64,000 nt of DNA from positions 133,382,112 through 133,446,111 of the forward strand of contig OZ024823.1 of assembly GCA_964016985.1 (NCBI GenBank). The letters are read 5' to 3'. A program made the position numbers and the translations under genes. Of the stretch, positions 19,528 through 29,475 are shown one piece after another. The number at the start of each line of letters is the position of its first letter. Within the stretch, counting starts at the first letter, position 1. Below the pieces are notes generated by a model that was given only the letters and a program-made list of their open reading frames with translations, was not told where the DNA came from and did no database searches. Source of the stretch: Anodontia alba. Taxonomy: Eukaryota; Mollusca; Bivalvia; Lucinida; Lucinidae.

Positions 19528-19743
19528 TTAACCCTTCTCTTGCTGAACACGACATGCCCTGTCTAAGCAAACAGTTTAGATCCAGATCAGTTGGCTTCTG
19601 AAGAAGCCAACTGATCTGGATCTGCACTGTTTGTCATTAAATATGTGAAAGAATTCTATCAAAAACCTGGATCAAGAAATCTGATTGGCTGGAACTTAGA
19701 AGTGGGTGTGGCATCTTAATTTATTCAGCATGACAAAGGTTAA
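19528..19743 (+). mobile_element. MITE-A copy
   Basis: TTAA both sides; ends CCCTTCTCTTGCTGAACACG and CAGCATGACAAAGG; hairpin 19568-19634. Confidence 0.8.
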
Positions 19744-19867
19744 AACGTGTTGCAGGTACTCAGCCCTGATTGAATCCTTTGCAAAAGTGGCTATTAACCA
19801 ATGAAAGCGAAGGTACAGGTGAAAATCAAACAGTAATGATTAGATGAATATTATAAACTGATTTTTA

Positions 19868-20560
19868 GCTCGCCTGTACAAAAGTACAGGGAGCTGTTGT
19901 TGTCACCCTGATGTCGGCGTCGGCATTAGTGTCACACTTTAAAGTGTTATGACAAAGTTTTTTCAAACCTTTAAATCTCAACAACCATGGGCCAGAACCC
20001 TTTTATATTTAGAATGTAATCATGTAATAGCATATCCTTCTATTCTGTAACATCATACCCCTGAGTGAGGCCCTATGGTGAAGTTAAGGGGTCAAAAATG
20101 AGGTCAAACTCACTTCAAAGTTTTATGACAAGTTTTTTTAAACATTCATATCTCAGCAACCACTGCCTAGAACCCTTCCATATTTGGACTATAATCACAC
20201 CATAGCATAACCTTCTATTCTATAACATCATATCCCAGGGTCAGACCCTGGCGTTGAGCTTAGGGGTCAAAAATTAGGTCATACTCACTTTAAGGTTTCA
20301 CAACAGTTATTTGATCATTCATAACTCTGCAATTACTGGACAGAAACGTTCCATATTTTGAAAATAGTTATATCAAGCATAACCTTACATTCTATAACAC
20401 CATACCCCAGAGTTCGAACCCTGGAGCACATCTTAGGGGTAAAGAATTAGGTCAGACTTCTAAAGTTTTCCACTAAGCCATATCATAGCTTGACAAGGTG
20501 CAACTCAGGCAGAGACTCAGGCGAGCTATGCTGTCCTGCGACAGCTCTTGTCTGTTTATT
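19868..20560. repeat. Array element T2, bounded by AGCTCGCCTG / CAGGCGAGCT
   Basis: Left head TAGCTCGCCTGTACAAAAGT with GTCGGCGTCGGCATTAGTG; right tail CAGGCGAGCTATGCTGTCCT and GACAGCTCTTGTC. Between them are three to four monomers of about 175 bp (TTATATTTAGAATGTAATCA variants; AACCTTCTATTCTATAACAT; TTAGGGGTCAAAAATTAGGT). The layout resembles pearl-like or Helentron-associated elements known in molluscs; assignment is inference. Confidence 0.7.
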
Positions 20561-20622
20561 TTAAAGTTAAATTTGTAATGTTTGTCAAAAAGTGAAATGA
20601 ACTGATATCTGTATTGGTATTG

Positions 20623-20785
20623 TTAACACTTAGCACCCTGGTAAACTTTTCAGAAGATGATATATTGCAATATGTTTTCTTATTTTTCCCAGAAAACAAT
20701 GGAGACAATTTGGATAAAATGTCAACTTCTGTTTTCCAGAAAAAAATAAGAAAAAAAAATCATCAATGTGCCATCAGAGATTGGA
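20623..20785. mobile_element. Degenerate MITE-D
   Basis: TTAACACTTAGCACCCTGGT, TTATTTTTCCCAGAAAACA, then GGAGACAATTTGGATAAAAT. The left half of the hairpin is deleted. Confidence 0.65.
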
Positions 20786-20904
20786 GGAGCCAGTTTATAC
20801 AAACAGACCATTATGCCACATGGGGAATGCTGAAATTACAATGTTAATAACCATGGGAATTCCATGCGGCCTCATGATTGATATACCCACAGTATGATAA
20901 TTAG

Positions 20905-21047
20905 AAATGTTGGGCCTTAGGATGTTGGTCATGGTCAGGTTACCAACATAATACTTACTGTATTGTTTGTTGACCTTGCATGTTATGGAATGTTTATTTT
21001 TTCTGTTTCTTTAAAGCAAGGGTCAATGACTGGGCTGTATCTTATAA
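20905..21047 (+). repeat. Repeat L, copy 1
   Basis: GGCCTTAGGATGTTGGTCAT through TATTGTTTGTTGACCTTGCA to AAGGGTCAATGACTGGGCTG, near-identical in order to 38465-38685. Both copies precede another MITE. Confidence 0.7.
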
Positions 21048-21049
21048 CC

Positions 21050-21255
21050 CTTTAAGCACCAGTCACATCTCCAGCAGACCACGGTTTGATATTTTTGTGT
21101 GTGTGTGTGTGTTTTTTTTTTTCAGAGATAATAAGGCTTGACATTTCATGTGAATCATCTGATCTGCTAGGCAGATGATTCAGATGAAATATCATGTTTT
21201 ATTTTCTCTGAAAAAAATGTATATGATTTAGAATGTCATCTACTGCAGTCATATT
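21050..21255. mobile_element. MITE-B2 copy
   Basis: CCCTTTAAGCACCAGTCACA left; (TG)n at about 21098-21112; hairpin GACATTTCATGTGAATCATC / GATGATTCAGATGAAATATC. Confidence 0.65.
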
Positions 21256-21462
21256 AGGCCTAACCTTTACCACTCTCTGGGCAAAATCAGCAGACGACAA
21301 ATTTATACATATTTTTATATACATATATTTTATTTATTTTTTGCAGAAAATAGGAGACAATTTGCATGAAATGTGAAAACCTATTTTCGGCAAAAAATGT
21401 GAAAAAATATTTCAAATTATTGTCTGCTGAAATCTTTACTAAGCTTGCTAAGCGTTAAGGGT
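21256..21462. mobile_element. MITE-D copy
   Basis: CCTTTACCACTCTCTGGGCA left, CTAAGCTTGCTAAGCGTTAA right; one stem arm (GGAGACAATTTGCATGAAAT) kept, the other missing. An AT-rich expansion at 21305-21340. Confidence 0.65.
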
Positions 21463-21757
21463 AAAATCACTGACATGATCATGCATTTATTATCATCCCT
21501 GTCAGTCAGACGACAGTAATTTCTCTCTCCTTTACTATGACAGTTATTTTATTTCCTTTGTGCAGTGGCCAAATCATTTTATTATTTTTGATGTCAGAAG
21601 TTTATTTATAACTAGAATGGACTTTCTTAAGGGGTTATTGAATCTTTCTTGTTGATATTTGTCTATTTAGTCCACTTGGCTGCTTTAATAATACTCCACA
21701 TCAACAGTGCAACCCAACAATATCAGCCACCCTTGGGAAGTCACAAAACTGGCTATT

Positions 21758-21971
21758 TTAACCCTTGTCCTGCTGAACCCGGATATACCCTACCTTTGCA
21801 AATAGTGTAGATCCAGATCAGTTGGCTTCTGAAGAAGCCAACTGATCTGGATCTGCACTGTTTGCCATTAAATATGTAAATTTATAGCAACAATCTGGAT
21901 CAAGTAATCTGGTTGGCTGAAAATTAGAAGTGGATGTGGTATCTTAATTTATTCAGCAGGACAAGAGATAA
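21758..21971 (+). mobile_element. MITE-A copy
   Basis: TTAACCCTTGTCCTGCTGAA left; CAGCAGGACAAGAGATAAAG right, with the terminal TTAA mutated; hairpin 21799-21864. Confidence 0.8.
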
Positions 21972-22060
21972 AGAGGTAGTTGCTGTGGAGAGATTAAATG
22001 TTTGGTAATACAACACTTTACTCATTAGCTGGCCTGTACAAAACTACAGGTAGAGCTATT

Positions 22061-22195
22061 GTCTGAAGAAGCCAACTGATCTGGATCTGCCATCAAGTAT
22101 GTAAATTTATAGCAACAATTTGGATCAAGTAATCTGACTGGCTGAAAATTAGAAGAGGGCATCATGCAGTTTATTCAGCAGGACAAGAGTTAAAA
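22061..22195 (+). mobile_element. MITE-A 3' fragment
   Basis: Begins mid-hairpin (CTGAAGAAGCCAACTGATCT) and runs to CAGCAGGACAAGAGTTAA. The left third is missing. Confidence 0.7.
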
Positions 22196-22289
22196 GGCAA
22201 TATCTCCCAAACCTCTGGATGGAAGTAGTCCATACTTGACCTGATATTAGATACTGGTCAGAAGTTTTATACTGTACCATTCTGGCCCA

Positions 22290-22445
22290 TCCGTAAGCAA
22301 AGCCAAGTTCTGCTTACGGATGGTCAGGTGGTTTTTCTCCGGGTACTCCGGTTTTCGCCCACCTTCGATGAACGATCGGCTCGATATAAGTGAAATATTC
22401 TTGAAAGGGCCGTAAAACCCAAGTCAAAAAAAAAAAAAAAAAAAA
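22290..22445 (+). mobile_element. SINE family 2, 5' truncated, 11-bp target duplication
   Basis: Matches the 3' two thirds of the SINE at 40.16 kb (GCTTACGGATGGTCAGGTGG, GATCGGCTCGATATAAGTGA, GGGCCGTAAAACCCAA) and ends in poly(A). ATTCTGGCCCA occurs at 22279-22289 and 22446-22456, a target-site duplication. Confidence 0.85.
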
Positions 22446-22729
22446 ATTCTGGCCCAGGTGAGTGACCTTCAGGTCAAGGTCTGGTGCTTAGAAAAAAAAA
22501 TATGTTAAAGTTTTTGGTTAAAGTGTTTTAAAGGTTATATCTCCTGAACCTCTCATACTTGCCTTGATGTAAGATACTGGTTTGAAGTTTTATGTTGTAC
22601 CATCCCAACCCATATGAATGACCTTGATATTGAGGTGGAGGTCACAGACTTTGATCAAATTAATGTAAAGTTTTTGGTTCTCGCAAGCTATGTTGTCCTG
22701 TGACAGTTCTTATTTTTTTACCTGGTGGT

Positions 22730-23105
22730 ATGATGTCATTCATTAAGGATTTCTGTTTCTCCTCTCTGTTTACATAAAGGTTTAGTTCTTATAGTTGGAA
22801 ATGAATCACTGCTCTTATTTGCTTTAAAAGTAAATTGGGAGGAATATTGGTGATAAAACCTGTACTTTTAGAATATAGCCACAAATTAACAAGTTCAATT
22901 TAACCACAAATTTGACATTGACGCCACAATGTTTTATCAAAGGCCTGATCTAAAATAGTCAATTTTTTTTATACTTTATTAAAATTGATTGTAATCTGAT
23001 CTGGACAATTTTTTCAGTTTCGTCTGCATTTCCTTAAACTTTTGCTATATTGCTCAAAGCCAGAATATTGAACTTTGTATATAACAATACCTTTAAATAT
23101 TGGGA
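22730..23105. other. No gene or clear repeat
   Basis: AT-rich. A MITE-C-like scrap (TTTAAATATTGGGACATTTT) abuts the next MITE. Confidence 0.4.
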
Positions 23106-23109
23106 CATT

Positions 23110-23310
23110 TTAATGCTTTGCATGCTGGGTTTTTAACAGATAGTATATTGCAATAATTTTCTTATTATAGAAAATCTGGAGGCTAGTTTTACTTAAACTC
23201 CTAAGGAAGCCATTTGCATGAAATATAAGACCCTTTTTTTCTGAACAATAAAAAAAAATATTCTCAGATGTATCATCTTCTGGCTTTGCCCAGAGAGTGT
23301 ATAATGTTAA
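23110..23310. mobile_element. Degenerate MITE-D
   Basis: TTAA at both ends; TGCTTTGCATGCTGGGTTTT left, GCCCAGAGAGTGTATAATG right. Stem eroded (GAAGCCATTTGCATGAAATA). Confidence 0.6.
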
Positions 23311-23470
23311 TTAAGTTCCTTCAAGTAGCATATATATATATGCCACTTGAATTCCTTCCATTTCTGCTTAAAACATGCTGGCAGAATGGCAAACATGTCC
23401 CAGATCATTCTGATCTGGATTTACATTGTTGGCATAGTAAACATCCATCTCCACACTCCTTCTCAGATGA

Positions 23471-23513
23471 GGGAGGGGGTGGGGCGGGGGGAGGAAGAGG
23501 TGGTGGGGGGGTA
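23471..23513 (+). other. G-rich tract, potential G-quadruplex
   Basis: GGGAGGGGGTGGGGCGGGGG gives four G runs within 21 bases, followed by further G runs. Very unlike the AT-rich surroundings. Confidence 0.7.
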
Positions 23514-23824
23514 ATTATTGTAAACTAATCATGAAAAATAAATAATAAAAAAAAAAGCATTGATAGCATCACATTTTTAGTTTATTAATTAAAATTGTAA
23601 CATAACAACACAATTATTCTGTAAAAATAATGAGTATTTACAAAAGTTGTTTGGTAATATTTCGGGGATGTTATATTTTTAGAAATGTATTAACCATCCG
23701 ATATACATCAGTTGATTAAGTTTATCTATGTCTGTCAAAGGGCAGATCATCAAATGTAATCTGGTCCCGTCTGTATTCTAAACATCTCAGAACCACCTGT
23801 TAATACCTTTCCTCAGGTGTTTCC

Positions 23825-24032
23825 AGGTATACAGTGGGCAAATTCAGCAGACGACAAATTGATTATATTTTTCTTATTTTTCCTGGAAGTAGAATTTGAC
23901 ATTTCATGCAAATTGTCCGGCCTAAGGAGACAATTTGCTTCAAATGTCAAATACTGTTTTCTTGAAAAAATAAGAAAAATATTTCAAAATGTTATCTGCT
24001 GAAATTTTTACCCAGCATGCTAATCGTTATAT
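23825..24032. mobile_element. MITE-D copy
   Basis: GGGCAAATTCAGCAGACGAC left, CCCAGCATGCTAATCGTTA right; hairpin GACATTTCATGCAAATTGTC / GACAATTTGCTTCAAATGTC. Confidence 0.75.
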
Positions 24033-24289
24033 ACAGGTGAGATCAAACATTTCATTTGATGATGTAAGAGATAATACCAAATTGTTTTGGTTTGATAAAT
24101 TTGTGATTCTAAATCAGGGAGCTACTTGGTTAAATACTTTTATTATTTCTCCATAACAACATGAGCCATGCCATGTGAAATTGTGCCTTTGAAATAAATG
24201 CAAATAGTGAAGTCCCAAATCAGCCTGTGCAAACTTGCAGTCTGATCTGGGTTGTCTTTTCACATAGCTTCAGAAAAGGCTCTTTTTTT

Positions 24290-24396
24290 TCAATCAAAAA
24301 TTTAGTATTGCTGTTTTTACTTATTTTTCCACCAAAACATATTTTGGGGTACTCATTAGAAGCACCTTGCCAAGGTTCTTCTAATGACTACCCACA

Positions 24397-24488
<92 letters not shown>

Positions 24489-24575
24489 TTTTTGTTGTGT
24501 GGAAAAATGAGAAAAATATTATATAGATCTCTTCTCTTATCTGGAGCTATGTTTGTCAAGACTCCTTTTTTCCTT
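24290..24575. mobile_element. MITE-E copy disrupted by (TA)n
   Basis: Left arm CATATTTTGGGGTACTCATT and AGAAGCACC; right arm TTCTAATGACTACCCACAGC runs straight into a long TA run where CATATGTTTT is expected. Confidence 0.65.
24399..24480. repeat. (TA)n microsatellite
   Basis: About 40 uninterrupted TA units followed by a T run, located in the right arm of a MITE-E. Confidence 0.95.
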
Positions 24576-24599
24576 GACATAGCTAGCTAAGCTGATTTG

Positions 24600-25070
24600 A
24601 TAATGAATAATTGGTTTTTGATAGTTAATCAAAAATACATTGGAATCTATATAAGGATCAATTACATAGTATAATCATAAGAATGTTTGAACTAGTATGT
24701 AATTTGAATAAGCGATAAAAATAAAAAGTAAACTTGTACAATTTGATTTTGGGGAATATAATGTTTTTACTGTAAACTTTTAACACTTTTATGGGAGAAG
24801 ATCAGTTGCCATAAGTGGGGGTTTATTAAAAATGTCAATACTTGAGTTTTTGGTATTACATTGACACACCATTAGACCTTGTGACCCTTTAGGAAAAGAA
24901 TTTCAGGTGGGACACCTTGCATAGGAAGTGAAAAAAAAAGGAATCTTAGATATGTAAACCAAATGACAGTCAAGATCAACTATCACGGCAGCCTGATCTG
25001 AGATAAGGAATATCTGTTCTCTGTTCCATGTATCCAAGTAAAAATGATCAATAGGTATACCGTATTTGAC
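24600..25070. other. No gene or repeat recognised
   Basis: AT-rich sequence with only fortuitous short ORFs. Confidence 0.4.
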
Positions 25071-25074
25071 CTAA

Positions 25075-25260
25075 TTACTGCACATGTTCCTATAAGTGCA
25101 CAGACAAGCAATTTAGTACTTTTATCTACCTTTATAAAAACATATATTGTGGGTGCTCATTTGAATTGCCTCGACAAGTCGAGGCAATTCAAATGAGTAC
25201 CCACAACATATGTTTTTATGAAGAAAATAATATCACATAAGCACCATTAAATAAGCTCCT
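25075..25260. mobile_element. MITE-E copy
   Basis: Near-perfect hairpin 25136-25222: AAACATATATTGTGGGTGCT / GAGTACCCACAACATATGTT, turn CGACAAGTCG. The outer arms differ from other E copies. Confidence 0.65.
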
Positions 25261-25929
25261 CATGGTCCTCTGTTGATCTTTCTTTAAAGTGTGCCCTCAT
25301 GTGAATTCTCATGTTAAAGTGCCTGCAATTTCGCTGTCAGTGTTTCCACAAACTAAAGTCTTCAAACACCAAGTCATTTGTAGCATCAACCTAATGAAAG
25401 GGTATATACTCACACAAAAATCAGGGCTCTCAAAAGCTTTGTGTTTGAGAATCTAAACAACTACACGGAAAAAAAGAGTGGTAACCTTGACTCTTAAAGT
25501 GTTAATTACAACTGCAGCTGGCAACATTTTTAGCTCATCAGAGCTATGCTCAGGATGAGCTATAGTGGTCACTTTTTGTCTGTTGTCCTTCTGTGCATCC
25601 GTCTTTCCATCCATCCACTAATACTTTAAAATGACAACTCCAAATTTGTTTCTAATTAGGTAAGACTCTTGCTTGGGTGGAGATTAAAAATAACTAAAAT
25701 TGTGGTGACCTGCCTTTTTGTTTGGCTGCTATGACAACTGAAAGGTCCCATAAACTTATAATTGGAAAATGGTTAAATTGCATTTTCTCCTAACACTTGA
25801 AGTAATGTGAACCATATTTGGCAGCTATGTTCATTTGGTGATTGTCTACCAAGTTTATGTGTTATATGACTAGTGGCCATTTTGTTTGGTTGCCATGGCA
25901 AATTTTAAAAAGGGAAATTTGTAAAGCAC

Positions 25930-26150
25930 CAGGAAAAGAAGACCCTGTTAAGCTCCAACAGGATAAGAAGACCTTTGTGCACACCAGCAGGGAAAGAAGA
26001 CCCTGTTGTAAATTAGCAGGGAAAGAAGACCCAGTCAAGCACCAGCAGGATAAGAAGACCTTTGTGCACACCAGCATGGAAAGAAGACCCTCTTGTACAT
26101 TAGCAGGGAAAGGAGACCCAGTTAAGCACCAGCAGGGAAAGAAGATCCTT
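25930..26150. repeat. Minisatellite: 29-bp unit, 87-bp higher-order period
   Basis: Units such as AAGAAGACCTTTGTGCACAC plus CAGCAGGGA are 29 bp; every third unit is most alike, giving an 87-bp super-unit (25935 and 26022). Because 87 is divisible by 3, both strands stay open, which makes artefact ORFs of about 115-124 codons. Confidence 0.85.
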
Positions 26151-26244
26151 TTGGGCTTGTCTCTTGTCTGGCCTTGTAAAGAGACATAGGATGTGTAGCA
26201 TAGGTGAGAGAGACAAACTGGCTCTTCTCCCATCATTTCTTTAT

Positions 26245-26245
<1 letters not shown>

Positions 26246-26280
<35 letters not shown>

Positions 26281-26600
26281 GACTTTATTTCAAGAGGGTC
26301 ACATTTAGCAACAACCAGTCTTCCATGAGGCCCTCACTAACTACAGATATGTACATATACAGAAATTCACAAGGACATGCATTTAAACCTTAAACTACTA
26401 AAAAAAAAAAAAAAAAAAAAAATGAAGATAAGAGCTTGGCAAGTCCATAAGTTCTGGGAAGATAAATAGATTATAAAAACAATGACCCTTGAGAGCAGTG
26501 AACATACACACAAAGACAAAAATAGTTGAAGTGTATAAAACTTACAATATATGATTGAAGTAGCAAAAACTTTAAGTTACCATCAAAATTTTATTCTGCG
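26246..26600 (-). mobile_element. LINE 3'-end fragment related to the 8.1-kb LINE
   Basis: (TAA)n at 26246-26280, then GACTTTATTTCAAGAGGGTC, ACATTTAGCA and CTTCCATGAGGCCCTCA, parallel to 8116-8195 of the complete LINE. Heavily 5' truncated; its inner limit is uncertain. Confidence 0.7.
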
Positions 26601-27257
26601 AGGATTATCCTCCCCTACCCCTCCCCCTGCCTCTGTGCTGTATACATGTATAAAATCATGATATTGTTATACAACTTCTCTTCAGAAACCTACTGTTGAA
26701 TCAGGATTGAGAGTTTGTTCAAATGGTCAAAATGCTCCATTGATTGTCATGCCTGTATGTGGTAAAAAAATGATAATAAAAAAAACAAACTCTTCTCCTT
26801 CAAAACCAAGAACTAGTTGCAATGACAGTATTGAAAAAAATGTTGCTTAAGGTCTGCATATCTCAAGTGGCTATTATTAAAGGTGAGCAAGTCTTGGCCC
26901 CTGGGCCTCTTGTTATTTATTTATTTTTGGAGTATTTTTTAGAAATAAAAAAAAATAAGGCTTGACATTTTATGTGAATCATCTGTCTGGCATTTCAGAG
27001 AAAATAAGGCTTAACATTTAATGTGAATTTTCTGTCTAGCAGATGATTTACATGAAATGCCAAGTTTTATTTACTCTGAAGAATAACAACAAAAACAAAT
27101 TAGAATATCATCTGCTACAGTATTGCCGAGTACTTTAAGGGCTAAAACTGCTGCTCTCTGTAACTTTTGTGGGGAAAAATGCATGAATATATAGAAATGC
27201 TGACAATACAAACTCTATGATGATATGTGTTAGTACTACTGTAAGGAACAGTGTTTT

Positions 27258-27430
27258 TTTGCTTAACCTTTAACTTGCTGAATTGAAATATCTGCAGGTG
27301 ATTTTTTAATTTTTTTTTTCTATGAAAATAGGGTTTGACATTTATTCAAATTGAAGACAATGAGAAAAATATGAAGCCCAAATTTCAGAGGAAAATTAGA
27401 AAGAATACATTCTAGTATTTACCTAGAGAG
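27258..27430. mobile_element. Degenerate MITE-D
   Basis: TTAACTTGCTGAATTGAAAT left, TTTACCTAGAGAGCATCATT right, stem reduced to GACATTTATTCAAATTGAAG. Confidence 0.5.
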
Positions 27431-27615
27431 CATCATTCTCTGGACTAATTCAGCAGACAATGAATTGATGATATTTTTCTTATGTTATCCCAGAAAACAG
27501 GTTTTCACATTTTTGTAATTTGCATGAAATGTCAAAACCTGTTTTCTGGGTAAGATAAGAAAAATATTTCAGATTGTCGTCTGCTGAAAATTTTACTCCG
27601 AGTACAAAGCATTAT
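27431..27615. mobile_element. MITE-D copy
   Basis: CTCTGGACTAATTCAGCAGA, TTATCCCAGAAAACAGGTTT / AAACCTGTTTTCTGGGTAAG arms, TGTCGTCTGCTGAAAATTTT and an eroded right end. Confidence 0.65.
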
Positions 27616-27926
27616 ATGTCTAATCTTTCTCATTTCTCGACAAAATGTAAAAGTTTACCCAGCATGCTATTAAAGGTCAAACTGCCATCTGCTAGTTATT
27701 ATCTATAGAACTATAAAGATTGAAAAAAAAAAACAAAACATTTTTGAGTTTTATGAGGCTTGTGAAAATGAAACCTGCTATACCCCAGGTTGTTTTTTGT
27801 GCCCTTGATACCTAAGTTGTCACCGACTGTGATTTACGGTGATTTTTCATCAAAACTGCCAATAAAATCGGTATCAATGACAAGACTTGAACAAGAGAAA
27901 AGGGTGTCATCTTTGTGGTTTTTTTT

Positions 27927-28142
27927 TTAACCAGCTGCATTTAAATAGCAACAGACAACATTTTATAATATTTTCTTGTTGTTGTTTTTTTTTCAGAAAA
28001 ATAAGGCTTGACATTTTATACAAATTGTCTCCTTTGGAGACAGTTTGAATGAAATATCAAGTATTATTTTGTATAAAAAAAAAAGAAAACTGTTACCAAT
28101 TTGTTGTCTGCTGATTTTGCCTAGAAAAATGCTAATGGTTAA
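27927..28142. mobile_element. MITE with mixed B2 and D features
   Basis: TTAA both sides. The outer stem is B2-like (CAGAAAAATAAGGCTTGACA), but the loop arms are D-like (CAAATTGTCTCCTTTGGAGA) and the right end is D-like (TTGTTGTCTGCTGATTTTGC). Confidence 0.6.
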
Positions 28143-28489
28143 AATGGTATGTCAAAATGCAGTTCTTCAGATGATTATAAGCTGTAGTCAGAACAAAACA
28201 TGTATTTTCGTTTTTTTTCTTTTGAAAACATATGTTATAGCATCACGTATAAGAATTGTCTCAGAGGCAGTTTTTCTGAGATTTGTAAAGAAATTAAAGT
28301 TAACTATAAATATTTTTTTTGTTAAAAAATCCTTATTAGGAGTTTTGAAGATGTTGCCCCCATGCTCCAGGTGTTAAAGATGATATTTCGCTCTCTGAGG
28401 ACTTACTGGTATCTTCATCATGATGTGTGTCACATCAGCAACCACCCTGTAGACCTAGAACTGTGACTACATTCTAAAATATAAATCCT

Positions 28490-28692
28490 TAAACTTTTCT
28501 GCTCTCTTGGCTGGTTCAGCAGATGACAAATTGGTGATATATTTCTTATTTTTCCCAGAAGACAGGTTTTGATATTTCATGCAAATTGTCTCCATTGGAG
28601 ACAATTTGCATGAAATATCAAAAACTGTTTTCTGGGAAAAATGATTCAAAATGCTGTCTGCTGAAAATTTTAACCAGAGTGCTAAGCATTAT
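28490..28692. mobile_element. MITE-D copy
   Basis: TCAGCAGATGACAAATTGGT left; long hairpin ATTTTTCCCAGAAGACAGGT / AAAACTGTTTTCTGGGAAAA with turn CCATTGG; ends CCAGAGTGCTAAGCATTA. Confidence 0.75.
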
Positions 28693-28694
28693 AT

Positions 28695-28728
28695 AGTTAA
28701 TCACAACTGCAGCAAATGACATTCAATT
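28695..28728. mobile_element. MITE-B2 left-end stub
   Basis: AGTTAATCACAACTGCAGCA then AATGACATTCAATTTT, cut by the start of array element T6. The right half was not found. Confidence 0.5.
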
Positions 28729-29263
28729 TTTATACCCCACCACACAATGGTGGAGGGATATTTTGGTTTTACATTGTTCATCTGTATGTCCATTTGTCTG
28801 TCTGTTGTCCTTTCATGCATCTGTGTTATATCCATCCATTGATCCATCCGTCCATCTGTATTTTGGGGGCCTCAGTAGCTGTCTGATGGGTGTCCGAATG
28901 GTGATCAGGAGGCCGCGGGTTCGATCCCTGCAGGTTCCAATAACATTCTTTCCTAGCAGGGCAGTTGTCAGTTTCTGGCAAAAGAAAGAGCACAAATCCT
29001 GGTTTAAGAGGACTAAGCCTGCCCAGGAAAAGTGTAGTAAGGTACACTGACTGGCTCGACATGACCCTTATAGGTTGACTGGGCAGTAAAATATCAAATC
29101 AATCAAACCATCCATATTTTTGTTTCCAGATGATAACTTGAGTAAATATCAATCCATATTTCCTAAACTTGGTATGTGCATTGATATTGTGGAGGTCTGG
29201 TTTGGCAATGCTAATGGGTAAATTTCATAATTTTTTGACAGAGTAGGTACGGTAATCAAGCTT
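28729..29263 (+). repeat. Array element T6, copy 1
   Basis: Head TATACCCCACCACACAATGG plus a CCATCTGT/CCGTCC-rich stretch, then one monomer (GATGATAACTTGAGTAAATA, TTGGTATGTGCATTGATATT, GACAGAGTAGGTAC). Interrupted by a SINE. Related to 49988-52372. Confidence 0.7.
28865..29109 (+). mobile_element. SINE family 1 copy inside T6
   Basis: Head GGGCCTCAGTAGCTGTCTGA, B-box GCGGGTTCGATCCCTGC, body GTTGTCAGTTTCTGGCAAAA, tail TGGGCAGTAAAATATCAAAT. Candidate target duplication ATCTGTATTTT (28854) and ATCCATATTTT (29110), two mismatches. Confidence 0.8.
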
Positions 29264-29475
29264 TTAACCCTTGTCCTGCTGAACCCGGATATACGCCGCC
29301 TTTGCAAACACTGTAGAGCCAGATCAGTTGGCTTCTGAAGAAGCCAACTGATCTGGATCTGCACTGTTTGCCATTCAGTATGTGAATTTATAGCAACAAT
29401 CTGGATTGTAATCTGATTGGCTGAAAATTAAAAGTGGGGATGGCATCTCAATTTATTCAGCAGGACAAGGGTTAA
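29264..29475 (+). mobile_element. MITE-A copy at the T6 tail
   Basis: TTAA both sides, hairpin 29305-29371. Its left flank GTAATCAAGCTTTTAACC also precedes the MITE-A at 52.37 kb. Confidence 0.85.

Larger units (their letters stand above)
22024..22720. repeat. Array element T1b with two insertions
   Basis: Head TAGCTGGCCTGTACAAAACT and tail GTCCTGTGACAGTTCTT match the ends of T1c and T2. It carries about two monomers with TTCAGGTCAAGGTCTGG, a MITE-A fragment (22061-22195) and a SINE (22290-22445). Confidence 0.65.
25533..26917. repeat. Composite repeat M, copy 1
   Basis: Starts TAGCTCATCAGAGCTATGCT and ends GGCCCCTGGGCCTCTTGTTA. Copy 2 at 44970-46121 has matching ends (TAGCTCATCTGTGCAAG; TTGGCCCTCTTGTTAT). 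The inside includes a minisatellite and a LINE 3' fragment. Insertion next to a T run suits a Helitron/Helentron-like mode (inference). Confidence 0.65.
25491..27145. mobile_element. MITE-B2 split by composite repeat M
   Basis: 25491-25532 (CTTAAAGTGTTAATTACAAC, GCAGCTGGCAACATTTTT) is a B2 left end. 26930-27145 (AATAAGGCTTGACATTTTAT to TTGCCGAGTACTTTAAGGG) is the hairpin and right end. The 1.4 kb between is repeat M. Confidence 0.7.

Noticed and set aside
24227..24590. ORFs with long Ile-Tyr repeats on both strands
   Set aside because: They are translations of a (TA)n microsatellite.
25842..26236. Overlapping 115- and 124-codon ORFs
   Set aside because: Both follow from the 87-bp minisatellite period; no start context, domains or splice signals.
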